Part shown: positions 34,258 through 46,645 of the stretch, in pieces
Layout: every line of letters starts with the position of its first letter
How positions within the stretch are numbered: the first letter of the stretch is position 1
NCBI GenBank assembly: GCA_027625915.1
Contig: JANTQA010000048.1
Location: 3,472,001-3,536,000 of the forward strand
Direction of reading: 5' to 3'
From: Anaeramoeba flamelloides
Lineage: Eukaryota > Metamonada > Anaeramoebidae
Length of the DNA stretch: 64,000 nucleotides
The notes under the pieces: model-generated
Seen by the model: the letters and a program-made list of their open reading frames with translations, nothing else
Database searches by the model: none
What the model was told of the DNA's origin: nothing
Made by a program: the position numbers and the translations under genes

Positions 34258-34499
34258 TTGCTGAATACAAATAAATTCGAATAAATATCGGAAAATTTTC
34301 ACTACATTTTCCATTTTACATATTTTTTTACTCAAGCTTTGAATAATATATTTTATTGGTTTAATTTTTAGAAACTTTGTAAAATTGGTTTTGTAAGAGA
34401 AGGTTCTTCCTTTAGTGTTGTTTTAAAAGTTGAGGGTATAAATTACAAAAATGGAAATTGAATAAAAATTTTATTTAATTTATTTGAATTTATCAGTAA
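34258..34499. repeat. Family H MITE-like element
   Basis: About 240 bp. Left CTGAATACAAATAAATTCGA, right TTTATTTGAATTTATCAGTAA, with the shared internal AAATTACAAAAATGGAAATTGAA block. The left arm is more eroded than the right. Confidence 0.5.
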
Positions 34500-37451
34500 T
34501 ACCCTTTTTTTTTTCAAAAGAACATTTTTGATAAGGGTATAGTGACGTGTTTGAATTTATATTAAATCTTCCTAAATTCCAATTTCCCAAAAAAGAAAGA
34601 TCATTTTTTCTCAATTGAAACTATATTTTATTTTAAAAAAACAATAAACTAAATAAATTCTGCAAATTTAATTCCCATCAGAATGTTTTTTAAAAAATTC
34701 TTAAAAAACTTTCCCCAAATCTTAAACACAATTTTTATTGATATAATCAATTTTAGTTAAGAGAAAATACTCAAAGGAATAAAATTAAATCAAAAAAGTG
34801 CAAAAAATATTAGAGTATTGGTTATTTGATCAGGGGTATTCTATTCGAAAAGTGAATAGAGTAAATACATCCTCTTAATTAGGAAAGGTGAATTCAATTT
34901 TAGAAAAAGCCAAAAGATCCAAAAAAAAAAAAAAAAAACAATTCTTTCGTAAAAATAGAATGATTTGGGGAGACAATAAAGATTTTATATATTTTTTATT
35001 ACAGAATAAAAAATAATTATTTGGAAAAAATATACTTATTTTGATTTAATATTTCATTTAGAAACAAAAAAATCATTTAAAAAAATCAAAAGATATATCT
35101 CATTTTTATGAGATCGAATTTATTTTTATCATAATTTTTGGAAAAAAATTATGTTACATAATATATTTTATGGGAATTATTTTATTTAAAAGATATTATG
35201 TAATTTTTGATACAAAATACAATTTTTTTAATTTTTTTTTTTTATTATAAAATTAAATTTTTCTGTAAAAATGGTAAAATACCATTATTAAAAGTTCATC
35301 TACAAATTTGAAACTCCAAAAATAATAAGGCCTCTGAGAAGAAACATATTTTTATAAAAGGGGGCTTCAAGAGAGAAAATACTTCTAGATTGGTACACTA
35401 AAATGAATAGATTCTTTATTTTGCCAAATCCCACATGAATAGATCTTAGTGGGTTATAGAAATTAGATATAAATCAAGGTATATTAATAAATTATGATAT
35501 TGATTAAGATATGGCCCAGAAAAAGAAATAATGAAAACCAAAACTATTATTTTTTTTTTTTTCATTTTTTTTCGAATTAAATAATTTTTTTGATTTTTCA
35601 ATCTTTTCAATCATTTTACTACCATTGTTTATGAAATTTCAAGATCAGCAATTTATTTTTATGCAAATATTTCCATAATCATATTCAGCCCATAGTATTA
35701 CTTAAAAAGTCTTGTTAATCTTGAAAATTTCATCTTTAACGAATTTGGACTTTTTGTTCAGGAATTAATTTAGTGTAATTTCTGTTCGCTAATTCATTTT
35801 CTGCAAAAATGTTACCCAAAAAGATCATTGATCTTAAAAATTTAAACTGAAAAATCGATTTAGTAATTTCTGTTCAGAAATTCGTTTAATGCAAAAAGAT
35901 TACTTACAAACTTGAAAATAGTAACCAATGTCAACCAATGATCAAAACTCAGAGATACTGTGATCTTCAAAAGTAAGATTTATTGAATGAGAGAGTTTTT
36001 GAATTGATCATCATTTTTTCGAAAAGAAAATTATGTGATTATTTTTCTTTTTCATTTTTAACATTTCTTAATAAGGTGTTCGAGTTCACGTATCTAAAAA
36101 TTTTTTGTTAATTTTCCAATTAAAAAATACACACAAAATGATTTTTTTGATCCAAATTGGAGAATATATTAAAGATCATTCATTTATATTTTATATGAGA
36201 TTGGAAACAAATTTGGACGAGGCAATTTGATGTATTACAAAAATTATTGTCAACCGAACCTTTAAATTAAAGTTTTTCCAATATGATTTAAAATAAAAAC
36301 ATGTTTCTTTTGAATAGAAGATTGAGAATTAAATAATGAACCAAAGGTATAATAAACAAATAATAAACATGGTATGGATTTCTGAAAGTTCTATTATTAA
36401 AAAAGAAATTCTAAAAATGAAGGATGAAATTACAAATTTATTCTCAAAAAGAAATTTAAGTGAATTTTTATAAATAAACAAACAAAAAATTTTAATAAAA
36501 AAATACGAGAAAATTACAAAAAATCTAAAAAAATTCCTAAATAATTTAAAATTTAACTTAAATCATAAAACAAGTCAACTTTCATCATAGATTTGAACTT
36601 GGGAATACTGTTAGAGAGTTGTTTTGGGTTTTGTATTGGAACATTTGGAAAAAAAACACATGATTTTATTTTGAAATATGTATTTTATTCTTTTTGAACA
36701 TATTATTTGAAAAAGTCAAAAATTCAGGATCAATTGTAATATCTTCTTAAAAATAGAGACAATTTGGCAAAAATTTTTTCCACAAATGAAATAAATAAAT
36801 TCTAAAAAAATTTGATAAATTACAAAAAGTTAATGTCACAACCAAATTCTTAATTTAAACATTTTTTATAAAACCAATAAATGTACCTTCAAAATTGATT
36901 TGAACTTTGGTCTACTATTGGACAGTTGATTAGATTTTGGATTGGATCAGGACTAAGAAAAAAGAGAAGGGTTTTATTTAACTAACCGTTTTTTTTTGAT
37001 CAGTAAAATTTACCCAAATTTTCAATCCATTTCCGTTTTTTCAATTGTTAAATAACCTTTTAAATCAGATCTTTTCAAATAACATTTCTAAGTACAACAA
37101 AATTTACAAGTTTTAATTTTATTTCAACCAATAAAAACTTTATTCTAACTGAAGGTAAAAAAATATCAAAAGAGATAAAACTATTTTTGGATTTATTCAA
37201 AAACTTTTCATTGCAAGTTAACAAATATTATTGTAACAAAAAAACTGAAATTCTTGGAAAAGTTGTGAAATTGTCAATATCTGTGGACAATCTCAATTTT
37301 TAATTTCTTTTTCTAACTACTTAATTAGTATTTAAAAAGTTAAATTTTTTCCAGATTTCTTGTTTAATTTACTTTTGACTTATTTTCCTCAAAAAATAAG
37401 ACTGGTTAACTAAAATAAATTATAAAATAAAACAAACGTCACAATAGGAAA

Positions 37452-37806
37452 ATGGATATTATCCAAGTAGTTCAAGATCATGAGCCACTACAAATATTTG
37501 AGTGGAAAATGCAAATAATTTTTTTTGATTTTTTGATTTTTGTGGTGAACATAAGGCTTGTTCTGTCGTCAAGAGACATTTTCTTCCCTTTTCAAAAAGT
37601 TTTAATCTTTGATAACCCCCAAACGAATATTTTTTCGGAAAGGTAATTTTGTTATTCAACAATTCCTTTTACAAAATTTAGAAAAAAATAATATTAATAA
37701 TAGGAAAAGAGATTTCGAAAGATGGACAAGTTTGACAAAATTAAAGACACTTTTGAGGAGAGCTCAAATTGTGAATAAGAAATCTTTAAGTGATCAGAAA
37801 ACTTAA
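37452..37806 (+). other. Doubtful exon region upstream of the PAS gene
   Basis: Composition is more coding-like than the surroundings. Two overlapping plus-strand frames are open: 37452-37646 (MDIIQVVQDHEPLQIFEWK...) and 37609-37806, which ends in a basic stretch with RKRDFERWTSLTKLKTLLRRAQ. A minus frame (37459-37662) is also open. A donor-like GGAAAG/GTAATT lies at about 37640, but the only close acceptor would leave a 42-nt intron. I could not join these to the PAS exons in phase. It may be a short separate gene or degenerate sequence. Confidence 0.25.
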
Positions 37807-38135
37807 ATTTTTCGAAAAAAGTTTGTTATTTTGAAAAAAGAATGGAAAAGTTTTATGAACCAAAAAATTTTACATTATTAATCAGTGTCTAACAATTATT
37901 TCCTATTGTCTCTCTCAAAATAAAATAATTTATATTTTCTTAAATTGCTTGTCAAATAAAAAAGCGAAAAGTTCAAAAATTTTCCATATTACACTTACAC
38001 TAAAAATAATGATAATTTGTGTTTTTTCCCAACTCACTAACCCCCAAAAAAAAAAACTTATTAATTTTTGAAAAGTTAGTTTTTCATTTTTTACTCTACT
38101 TTCCGATAAAATATTTTTTTTTTTTTTTTTTGAGG

Positions 38136-39690
38136 ATGGAATCAGAACTTTTTTTGGATTTTGGAAACAAAAAACTGCACAACCACCTAAAACGAGTAAA
38201 AAAATCAAAAAGACCAATTTGTTTATTTAAGTTAAATAAAGGTTGGTTCCGATACAACCATTCATTTTCCCATTTATTTGGTTCCAAAAAGAAACTTGAC
38301 AGATATTTTATCCCAAATATCATCAAAACACTGAAGCTGATTGTTCTTCAAAAAACTTTAGAGTAAGAATCTTGAAAATTATTGGACTTTCTGTTTGTTT
38401 TTTTTTGACTTGGTTACTAAAATAAAGCCTACCTCACCAAAAAAAAACACAAATAAAAAAACAAATTTGTTTTCACACATTTCAAAAAGATCACAATCTG
38501 GATCAGCAACTACCCAGTGTGTCTTCCGAACAAAAAATGCAACCAAAATCAGATTTCGGTGTTGGAGTATTCCGCTCCAATTTAAAGAAGGAAGAGGAAT
38601 TCAGTGCATTTTCCATGAAATGAACAACCAAGATTTTGATGATTTAACAGATCTTGATCAGTTGAGTGTTTACGGTTCGCAAGCTGATAAAATTTCTACA
38701 ATATGCAATGACGAGTACAACTTTTCAACTGAAGTTTCTTCGTGTTCGTCTTTTTTTGTTGATAGTAGGGATGGACAAATGTTTGACAAAAATGTAGGTT
38801 TAAAAAGCACATATTCCGAAAACATTAATATTAAATCAAATAATTTATTTGTGGGAGAACCACAAGACAAACCCAAAGACTTTATAAATTACTCAACTGC
38901 TGTTCAAATATTGTCCCATAATATCTTTGAAAATTCTGAAAATGAATCAAAAATTAATGGATCTCAGAACAGATCAAATAATAAGGGATCTCAAAACAAA
39001 TCCAAATCAAGTTCTTCTGAGAACGAATTAATGGAACAAAACGAACCGACCAAGAAAAACAAACAAAAGAGTCAGAAAAAGAACAAAAAAATGACAATAA
39101 AGCTGAAAACAACAGAAAAAGCAGATCAAGGCAATGAAAAACACAAAAAAAACCACTTAAAAAGCAATAAGAAGAACAACAATTCCCTTAATAATAATCA
39201 AAAGAATAAACTTAACCAAGAAAAGCCAAGTACAATCGAAAAAAAAGATGCCTATAATGATTTTCAGAAAGACTACGAAACAAACCAAGAAATAAATTTC
39301 GAAATATTGTCAATCAAAGAATTATTTCAATTTTGTATTAAATATATCAATAGCTATACCAACCAAATGAAATTAAATTACCGAGACAATGATGAAGTAT
39401 TGTCAGATCTTCACAAATTAAATTCAATTTTTATCTACTCTTTGAATGAAAAAATTAAGTATATCGAAAATTTACAAATAAAGCTTCAGATCGAAAAAAA
39501 AAACATAGAGGAGAATTATCAAAAAACGAACACCCACTACCAAAAGAGACTTCAAGAATTCAAAAAAAAGCAACAAGCGTTCAAAACTAATCAAATTTTA
39601 AAGAGTCAACTTTTGATTTTCAAACAAATTATCAAAAAATTATTAAAAAATGGAAACGATATACAACAGATGGTCACCAATTTGAACTAG
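38136..39690 (+). CDS. PAS-like domain protein with low-complexity linker and coiled coil
   Basis: Proposed exons 38136-38362 and 38490-39690, with a 127-nt GTAAGA...AAAAAG intron; 475 aa, ending TAG. This acceptor is the only AG between the two exons that restores the long frame. The joined N-terminus reads KRPICLFKLNKGWFRYNHSF, SHLFGSKKKL ... TQCVFRTKNATKIRFRCWSIPL, then GRGIQCIFHEM. That is the helix and strand order of one PAS/PAC domain of about 100 residues. An acidic segment (DFDDLTDLDQL) follows, then a Ser/Asn/Lys-rich linker (residues about 240-330) and a C-terminal helical, probably coiled-coil region rich in Lys/Gln/Glu (about 340-475). A PAS sensor or dimerisation role is inference; ligand and partner are unknown. 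If unspliced, translation could begin at 38395, losing half the PAS fold. Confidence 0.65.
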
Positions 39691-41109
39691 ACGTTGTTAT
39701 TATCCTTTCTCTCTTTTTCTTTCTTTTCCTTTGTTTTTTTATAATTACCTTTCTTTTTTGAAAAAATTATTATTTTAATTATTTATTCTTTTTTTTTTTT
39801 CGAAAATGTACATTGAAATAAATTTATTTATTGTTTTATTTAATTTATATTTCTTTCTCAACTTTTCTGTATTTTTTTATTTTTTATAATTTTCAATTTA
39901 AAGTAGGTTTAAAAAAGTTTGACAAAAAAAGTTTTTAATAAAGTTCTGAAAATTGGCTAAATGAAATTCGTTAAGAGTTTTTGGGATAAAAATACCAAGA
40001 GAATATATTAAATTGGATAATATCTTGGGGATTTCTTATGATTATAATAATGAATTGTATGATGCTTCAAGAATTTTTATGATGATTTCTCTTATTAAGA
40101 TCTATTTTGACAACAGAAAATCACATCATGATCTCTTTACTGTTCTCTCTCTATCTTCTCTTTTGTGTTTTTAGTTTTTTCATTATTTTTTTCCTATTTA
40201 TATAGATACATAATGATGTAATAGATTAGGGAATTATAATTGAGTTTAAGTAAATTATTTAATTGATTTAAATGATAAAGAAGTTTAATAACAAAATCAA
40301 AGCAATATTATATGATAGTTTTGATCTTATCATTGGTATTTTTTTTTATAAATCTGTTTGTTGTTTTTAAAAAAAATATCAACTTATTTAGACGAATCTT
40401 AAATAAAAGCTAAATAATTATTATGTCTTGTGATTTATGAGAAAACTAGAAATATTTTTTTGAAAAAATATTGAGTTAAAAAATAATATTTTATGTTTCA
40501 AAAATTGGTTAACTCAAATAAATTTTTCGGTAGAATTGACTTTTTAATCAGAAAAGATTGGATCTTAAAAATATACAATTGTTCACAGATAAATGAAATA
40601 AGTATATTTTCATTTATTCTATTTTGTTAAACTGTCAAATATATTCATTAAACAAGGATATAATGTGTAAATTATCGAATACTCTGTTTTTCATTTTTTT
40701 TTTTTTTGAGTTTAATATAAAGTTTTATTTATTTCAAATAATTATTTAGTTTTGTATTTGTGAATTGTAAATAAATTTTTCAGTTTTTTGGTATTTTTGT
40801 GTTTTTTACCAATATTTCAAATATCATATTTGTTTTAATTTCTGTGTTTATTTTCATACAAACAATTTTTTAAATAAATAATTTTTTTATTTGAAGGCTA
40901 GAAAATAATAGAGAATTATTTTTTAGATTTTAATTGTGAATTCATCAATTATTATTCTATGAAAAATGCATTCAGAAAAAACTGAAAAAAATAAATTCAC
41001 TTCTGTAATATTTACGTTATCAAAATGGACCTGTTTTACAAAATGATTTTACTATGATCAAAAATTAAGAAAAATTCTGATTAACTTTTTTATAATTTAA
41101 AATATATTC

Positions 41110-41470
41110 CAAAAATTTTGACATAGTTTAAATAGTTGAAAAAATAACAATACTACACTTTAAATCCAATTTGGAAATAATTTTGATTTTATAAACTATT
41201 TCATTTTTTGTCTTTTTTGTTTTATTTTTATTTCCCTTTTCCCAGTTACGTAATTTGTTTCGTTAGATCTGGATTTTTTTCTCGATGGTTTATAGAATGT
41301 GAGTGTTGAGTTTGTTAAATAGAAAAAGTACATAAAATTGGTTGATGGTCTTATCATTTGATCAACCAACAATTGTTGATGCAATTTCAACAAATTTACC
41401 AATACATTTTTTATTCCGCTGGTTTCATTATTTTGGACACATCAATTTTTTTTTTTTTTTCATTTTATAT
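41110..41470 (-). repeat. Family I dispersed repeat
   Basis: Reverse complement of 22075-22420, with the terminus reading TTTTGGACACATC here. Shared blocks include TTGGTAAATTTGTT, AACTCAACACT, GTAACTG and TAGTATTGTTATT. The minus-strand ORF at 41196-41402 lies wholly inside it and is not conserved in the other copies. Confidence 0.6.
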
Positions 41471-42491
41471 TTTTTTTTATCTTCATGATTTTTTTTTAAA
41501 AATTAAATTTGAAGAAAAAAAATGTTTGATACTCCAAATTAACATTAAGAAAAGTTAGGCTATGTAGGTTCTTTTAAAATCCACACATTTACATGTAAAA
41601 AATATTATTGTCAATAATTTTAATTTCCTAAAGAAATTGAGATTTTTGTACGAGAAGTTTCAATGAAAGGGGTTAATAATTTTTTTAAAATTTTTTATTT
41701 TTTGAAATTTATGGTTTTTTCAGGCTTTTCTTTTCTGATTATCTACTCTAATACGAAGTTTATTAATTCTTATTTCTAAACATTCCAAGTTTGTTTGATT
41801 CTTAAAAATAAAGTGACTTTTTCATTTAGGGCTGGTCCCCTTTGAGTGAAATAGGGTACATTTTGGAAATTTTCAAAATTAAATTTTTTTTTTTTTTTAA
41901 ACATTTTTTTATTTTCGTTTTTTTTGATTTTTTGAATATTTTGTATTGAAAAAAATACCTTACCAGAAAATAATCACAGAAGAGATTTTGAATTGTTAAT
42001 ACTAGGAAAATTGATGTGTAATTTCAAATATTAAAAATTAAACCCTTTTTTTTTTAAGAAACAAACTTTTACAATAATAAACACCCACTTATTAGAATAT
42101 TAAAATCAAAATTTACTTGTTCAAAACAAAAAATGTCTATCAACACTAAATAAGAATAAAAATATTATTTATCAAATACATTGTTAATCACTATAAGGCA
42201 CTATATTATTATTTTTCAAAAAACGTATATCTACTTTAAGTTATAAAACAATTTAATGGATATCCCATATAAACCATCACTTTAATAATGAACTTTAGGT
42301 CGTTTTGTTACTGAGTTCATAAAAAATTGGTTTGGTTATAAATATGATTTGGTTTTGTCTCAAAAAAAAAATATTACAATTATAAACACAGTATATTTCC
42401 TAATTTTTACTATTAAAAATCTTTAACTGCAATTCGTTTAATGTCAGGTATATATTATCTAACTAGAAGATTTTTCAATTTTTTTTTATTA

Positions 42492-42822
42492 AAGCAAGAT
42501 CTAAAGCCACTAGGTAAAAAAAAGTGTTATTCAAAGGTCACTGAAAGACTGAAAACAATTGTAGAAAAATGATATTAATTTTTATTGAATTTTTCTTTGG
42601 ATCTTAAATTAAAGATCAAAATAAACATTGTTATTTTTTTTTCTAAATTAGTGCTAAAAAGAATATTGTTCTTACATTTTTTAAGAAAAGATTCAGATTT
42701 ATTAGATTTACTTTATATGGATATCAACTATCTTTTGTGTTTATTATTCTAGTTATTGTTTACATGTTCATTAAAGGGCCAATTGTAAAAAATAATTGAT
42801 GTTTGAAAATTTTCTTTTCCAT
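42492..42822 (+). repeat. Family A element, partial right half
   Basis: AGCAAGATCTAAAGCCACTAGG, GATCTTAAATTAAAGATCAAAATAAAC and AATTGTAAAAAATAATTGATG blocks occur in family order, without the nested B unit. Its right terminus is replaced by the mariner element that starts at about 42838. Confidence 0.5.
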
Positions 42823-42837
42823 TTAATAGAAATATAG

Positions 42838-43885
42838 AAACTCAATTCCAAAAAATGGGACACATGAAAAAATTACACTAATAAAAATATACTTCAAAAT
42901 ACATAATAATTAAACATTAAAATAATAAATTTTCGGAAAATATTGAATTGTTACTATTTATATATTTTATAGTAAATTTAAAATTCAATTCAAAAAATAA
43001 AAAAGAAAAAATAAAAAAAAGTGTGCCCCTATTTTTGGAACACAGTTACCAAAAAATTCATTTGTATTGGAACAAAATTAATCAAAATTATTAATAGATT
43101 CAGCTTGTCTTTTGATAACTAAATCTATCCTTTCATATATAGAGTTTATTAATTTTCTAAGGTATCCCAACTCAAATTATTCCTTACATTAGTGAAATTT
43201 TTTATAAATTCTTCTACTTTTTTTGCCTTGCCATTTTTCTGTTTAATATCCATAATTGACTTGCAATTCTCAATTGTATTTAAATCTGGGGAATAGGGGG
43301 TCAATGGTCAAGAATATTACATCCCCGTTTTAAGTAAGTTTGGGTTTTTTTTGAAGTATGTGAACATGCTCAATCCCTTTGGAAAGTTCATTTCAACTCA
43401 CTATATTCTTAATTAGCGAGTTGAATTACATTTGATTTTTTGATAATATCATTAATAATAAATCCAGTGTTCACACTTCCATTTATGGGAATAAGATCTA
43501 TTTGTATATCATGTGCTATAGCATCCCATATCATGATTTTTATTAGAAAAAAATTTTTTTTCTGGATAAAAAAAGAATCTTTTTTCTTTTTGAGAGAAAA
43601 AAAAAATTTTTTTCTTGTGATCAGAATCAAAACTTTGAAATTTCATTTTGAAGTGATTTTGAGATTTTCAAAAAGTTTTGAAAAAAATTTTAATTCAAAA
43701 AAAATCAAAAAAATTATTGAAAATCAAAGATCAAAAAAAAATTAAAAAAAATGATAGATAATTAACTTTAAAATTATTTCTATTGGTTGTTATTATCTAT
43801 TGTTTGTATTTAAGAGTCAAATATCACTTTTCTTGGAATTAAATTGATTTTGAAGGTGTGCCCCAATTTTTGGAATTGAGTTTAT
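42838..43885 (-). mobile_element. Decayed Tc1/mariner transposon with transposase remnants
   Basis: Bounded by inverted AAACTCAATTCCAAAAA-TGGG-CAC termini at about 42840-42865 and 43856-43883. On the minus strand, 43630-43409 ends in a frame with IMIWDAIAHDIQIDLIPINGS, like the V-M-V-W-G block around the second catalytic Asp. Around 43310-43150 a frame reads TPYSPDLNTIENCKSIM, the block just before the third catalytic residue, then KKVEEFIKN. Next comes a C-terminal LINSIYERIDLVIKRQAESIN in another frame. The reading frame is broken several times, and the N-terminal DNA-binding part is missing or unrecognisable. Length about 1.05 kb versus 1.3-1.6 kb for intact elements. A second copy of the terminal motif at about 43021-43045 hints at nesting. 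Confidence 0.75.
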
Positions 43886-44213
43886 TTAGTATTATTTTTT
43901 AAAAATGAGACAAAAACAATATGATAATTTCCAAAATTATTCGTAACTAAATTGAATGTTTGAAAACAAATAAAATTAAAAAAAAAATTTTCAATGATTA
44001 GAAAATTGAAAAAAAAAACAAATCATTTTCAAAAAAGTTTAGAGATCTTTCATTAAAATTCTCACAAGAATGCTGTTTAAATTCTTTTATCAAATATATA
44101 ATAAATCATAAATTTTCAATTCACTAGAATGAAAAACAAAAAAAATAGAAATAGAAATAGAAAAAGAAAGCAAAAACAAAATTTTAAAAATAAAAAAAAG
44201 AATCTGATTATTA

Positions 44214-46061
44214 TTATTTTCGTCTCCTTTTCACATTTTTTCTTTTTGATTTATTCTTTGAAACAAGAGCATTATAATTGACAATTTTTTTAAGTTTATC
44301 CAATTTTTGAATAAAGGTATTCCCCGTTAAACCAAATGATTCCGAAAAGGATTCTAATTGGTCAATGATTAATAAAATATTGGCTAAGGAATTTTTTGTT
44401 TTGGGGAAAGATTCTGTGTATAAGAAGTGAACCAAATATTTTAATGTTGATTGGTCCAACTTCCAGGGGTCTTCAACGCCCTTTGGTTTATAGCGGCCGG
44501 TATGGTAAATCATTCTAAACCAATTGGTTCTCGCGTATAAGAAAAACTTATGCACCCCATAATTTGTTTCTACAGACTCAATGAAAAAGTTTCTTCCAGG
44601 ATTATCATGCAACAAAGTGTTGATATCGTCTATACAATACCCAGGTTTTTTGATGTTTAATTTTTTAAAAATTGTTGTAATTGTATTGCTATTAGCAAAC
44701 AAATCGGCATAGGTCCACCATAGAAATTTTTCTATTTCATGTTTTGAAAAATTTTCTAACGAGCAATATATCTCTTCCCAATTTTTTTTGCATCTTATTT
44801 TGACTAAATCGGAATGGACACCAATGCCACAAATCTGTTGGTCGGTGCATGCCTGTTCTAATAAAAGGCGTGAGATGTCGTATTTCAGATCACCAAAGTT
44901 GCTTCTATTTTTTTGTAATATCCGCTGAATGGAATCGATGTCGTCCAGATTCATGCCAGACATCCATTCGGCGTGAATTTCGAATAGCGAATTGTTGGTG
45001 CTTAGTAAAGACTTTAAGAGATAAAAGCATTCGCTATTCAGCTTTGTGCCCTTAATGGTTAGAACGTGAATTGTTTTATTTTTTTGAAATGCCTTGCATA
45101 AGGATTGGAATTGCTCGATATTAATTTGCGTTGGTAATTTGATTCTCAGCTCCCAACAAAAATGGCTTCTTTTGATTACATTTAAAACAATACCCATTTC
45201 CTTGCCATTCTCTAAAACAAATTCTGAGAGATCTAATAGGCCTATTTTTTCAGGATAATAGCCTTGTGTTGATTTGGAATTCTTTTTGCTTTGTTGAAGA
45301 TCGTTCTTCTTCTTCTTCTTCTTCTTTTGTGGCAATTCGATTTTTCTTGTTAATAGCTCAAATTGCTTGAACCTCTTTTTGCGTCTTTTTAAAATAAATG
45401 TAATCGATTTTTGGATGTCTAAATCCTCTGGGCAAAGTGATCTTCCCCGTAAAAGTAGCTGGTATGAAAAATTATAATTGCCTTCGTCAGCTAGAAGCAT
45501 TGCATAATTGTAGATTAAGTCTGGATCATTTGCACCTTCTTCTGTATTTAGTGCTAGCTTGTAGTGCCTTTTCGCTAATTGGGTGTTGCCTTTTAATTCG
45601 TAGATGCACCCCAAGTTGTAATATGCGTTTGTGTTATCTGGGCTCTTTTTCGTTACTTTACGAAACTTTTTCGCTGCTGCATCGAGTCTCCCTTGCTGCT
45701 GATCAATTAACCCTAAATTGAAGATGGCCTGATAATAGATTCTGTTGTCAGACGTTATTTGCTTATAATAAACAGACGCCTCGTCTAATTCTCCTTCAGA
45801 ATAATAAATGTCACCCAGCATAAAATTGGCAGCCTGATCACTGGGATCTTGCCTTAAAATGATCTTTAAATGATCCTTAGCAATGTCGTTTCGTTTCTTG
45901 TTGAGGTAGAGCATTCTTGCTAAATAAAACCTTGCCTTGCCATCGTTTTCATTATCCTTTAATGCGTTCAAAAAATATTCCTGTGCCATCTCATAATTTT
46001 GATTCTTATACTCATCCAGTCCCTTGGAAGTGTTACTTCGGAACCAATTGATAAGAAACAT
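44214..46061 (-). CDS. TPR-LRR-tandem BTB protein
   Basis: 615 aa, single exon, TAA stop. Seen: about five to six TPR helices-turn-helices (15-215) with the usual A/G/Y spacing (EYKNQNYEMAQEYFLNALK, AIFNLGLIDQQQGRLDAAAK, AYYNLGCIYELKGNTQLAKR); a basic linker with a Lys run (225-262); a leucine-rich, ribonuclease-inhibitor-like segment (274-390: IHVLTIKGTKL, LLSTNNSLFEI, IQRILQKNRS). Two BTB/POZ-like halves follow: residues 412-455 (GVHSDLVKIRC ... FLWWTYADLF) and 490-552 (NFFIESV ... VHKFFLYART ... LVHFLYTE). The tail KRKNVKRRRK could be a nuclear signal. BTB domains often recruit Cul3 ubiquitin ligases and TPRs bind chaperones or clients, so a substrate adaptor is a reasonable inference. I know no named orthologue with this exact order. 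Confidence 0.85.
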   Translation of the reverse strand: MFLINWFRSNTSKGLDEYKNQNYEMAQEYFLNALKDNENDGKARFYLARMLYLNKKRNDIAKDHLKIILRQDPSDQAANFMLGDIYYSEGELDEASVYYKQITSDNRIYYQAIFNLGLIDQQQGRLDAAAKKFRKVTKKSPDNTNAYYNLGCIYELKGNTQLAKRHYKLALNTEEGANDPDLIYNYAMLLADEGNYNFSYQLLLRGRSLCPEDLDIQKSITFILKRRKKRFKQFELLTRKIELPQKKKKKKKNDLQQSKKNSKSTQGYYPEKIGLLDLSEFVLENGKEMGIVLNVIKRSHFCWELRIKLPTQINIEQFQSLCKAFQKNKTIHVLTIKGTKLNSECFYLLKSLLSTNNSLFEIHAEWMSGMNLDDIDSIQRILQKNRSNFGDLKYDISRLLLEQACTDQQICGIGVHSDLVKIRCKKNWEEIYCSLENFSKHEIEKFLWWTYADLFANSNTITTIFKKLNIKKPGYCIDDINTLLHDNPGRNFFIESVETNYGVHKFFLYARTNWFRMIYHTGRYKPKGVEDPWKLDQSTLKYLVHFLYTESFPKTKNSLANILLIIDQLESFSESFGLTGNTFIQKLDKLKKIVNYNALVSKNKSKRKNVKRRRK

Positions 46062-46645
46062 TTTTCTTTTCGTTCACTTTGAGAGGGCTAAAAAAGAATA
46101 AAATGATAATTTTTGTATTTTATTTCGTTTTTATGAATTTGGCTTTTGTCCTGAAATTTGAAGTTATTTTATTAAAATTTGAAAAACAGCTGACAAGGTA
46201 AGACGTTTGATCAAATTTAAAGTGTTGAATTTGTGATTTTTTTTTAGTTTCAAATTATTTTTAAGGTTACTAGAGTTTTTTTATTTTCTGATTTCAGGTT
46301 GGATTTTTTCATACAATCCTTGGTTATCTCCACTTTTGTGTGTTCTTTTGATATCGTACTTGAGATTGTGTTTGGTTACTGAGGATATTTTGTTCTTGAA
46401 AAAATTTATTAATTATCTTAATTCCTTTTAGTTACTCTTTATGAAAAAAACTGTTCAAACAATTTTAAATTGTGAACCTAAAATACCAGAATCACAGAAA
46501 TCACAGAAATCACAGAAAACTGAAAATGAAAAGTAATATCAAATTAATAAAAAAAAAAATAAATTATTCAAGACTAAAAGGAGGATTCAACTTAATGAAT
46601 TTTTTTAATAATATCTTTTGGTAAAGAGTTTTGTTTTTTTGATCT

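Larger units (their letters stand above)
32687..38135. other. Gene-free stretch between ARL2 and the PAS gene
   Basis: 5.4 kb, mostly AT-rich. Holds a family E element (33450-33815) ending in a 38-bp A run, a family H element (34258-34499), imperfect tandem units near 35760-35900 (TAATTTCTGTTC...TTCGTTTAATGCAAAAA) and near 36570-36960, and a doubtful exon region (37452-37806). The ARL2 and PAS genes diverge here, so both promoters should be inside. Confidence 0.6.
39691..44213. other. Gene-free stretch between convergent genes
   Basis: The PAS gene (plus) and the TPR/BTB gene (minus) converge on this 4.5 kb. It contains a family I repeat (41110-41470), a family A-like terminus at about 41830-41865, a partial family A copy (42492-42822) and a decayed Tc1/mariner element (42838-43885). 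The rest is AT-rich with nothing recognisable. Confidence 0.6.

Noticed and set aside
41196-41402. Minus-strand ORF with a basic C-terminus
   Set aside because: Lies within dispersed repeat I and is not maintained as a frame in the other copies.
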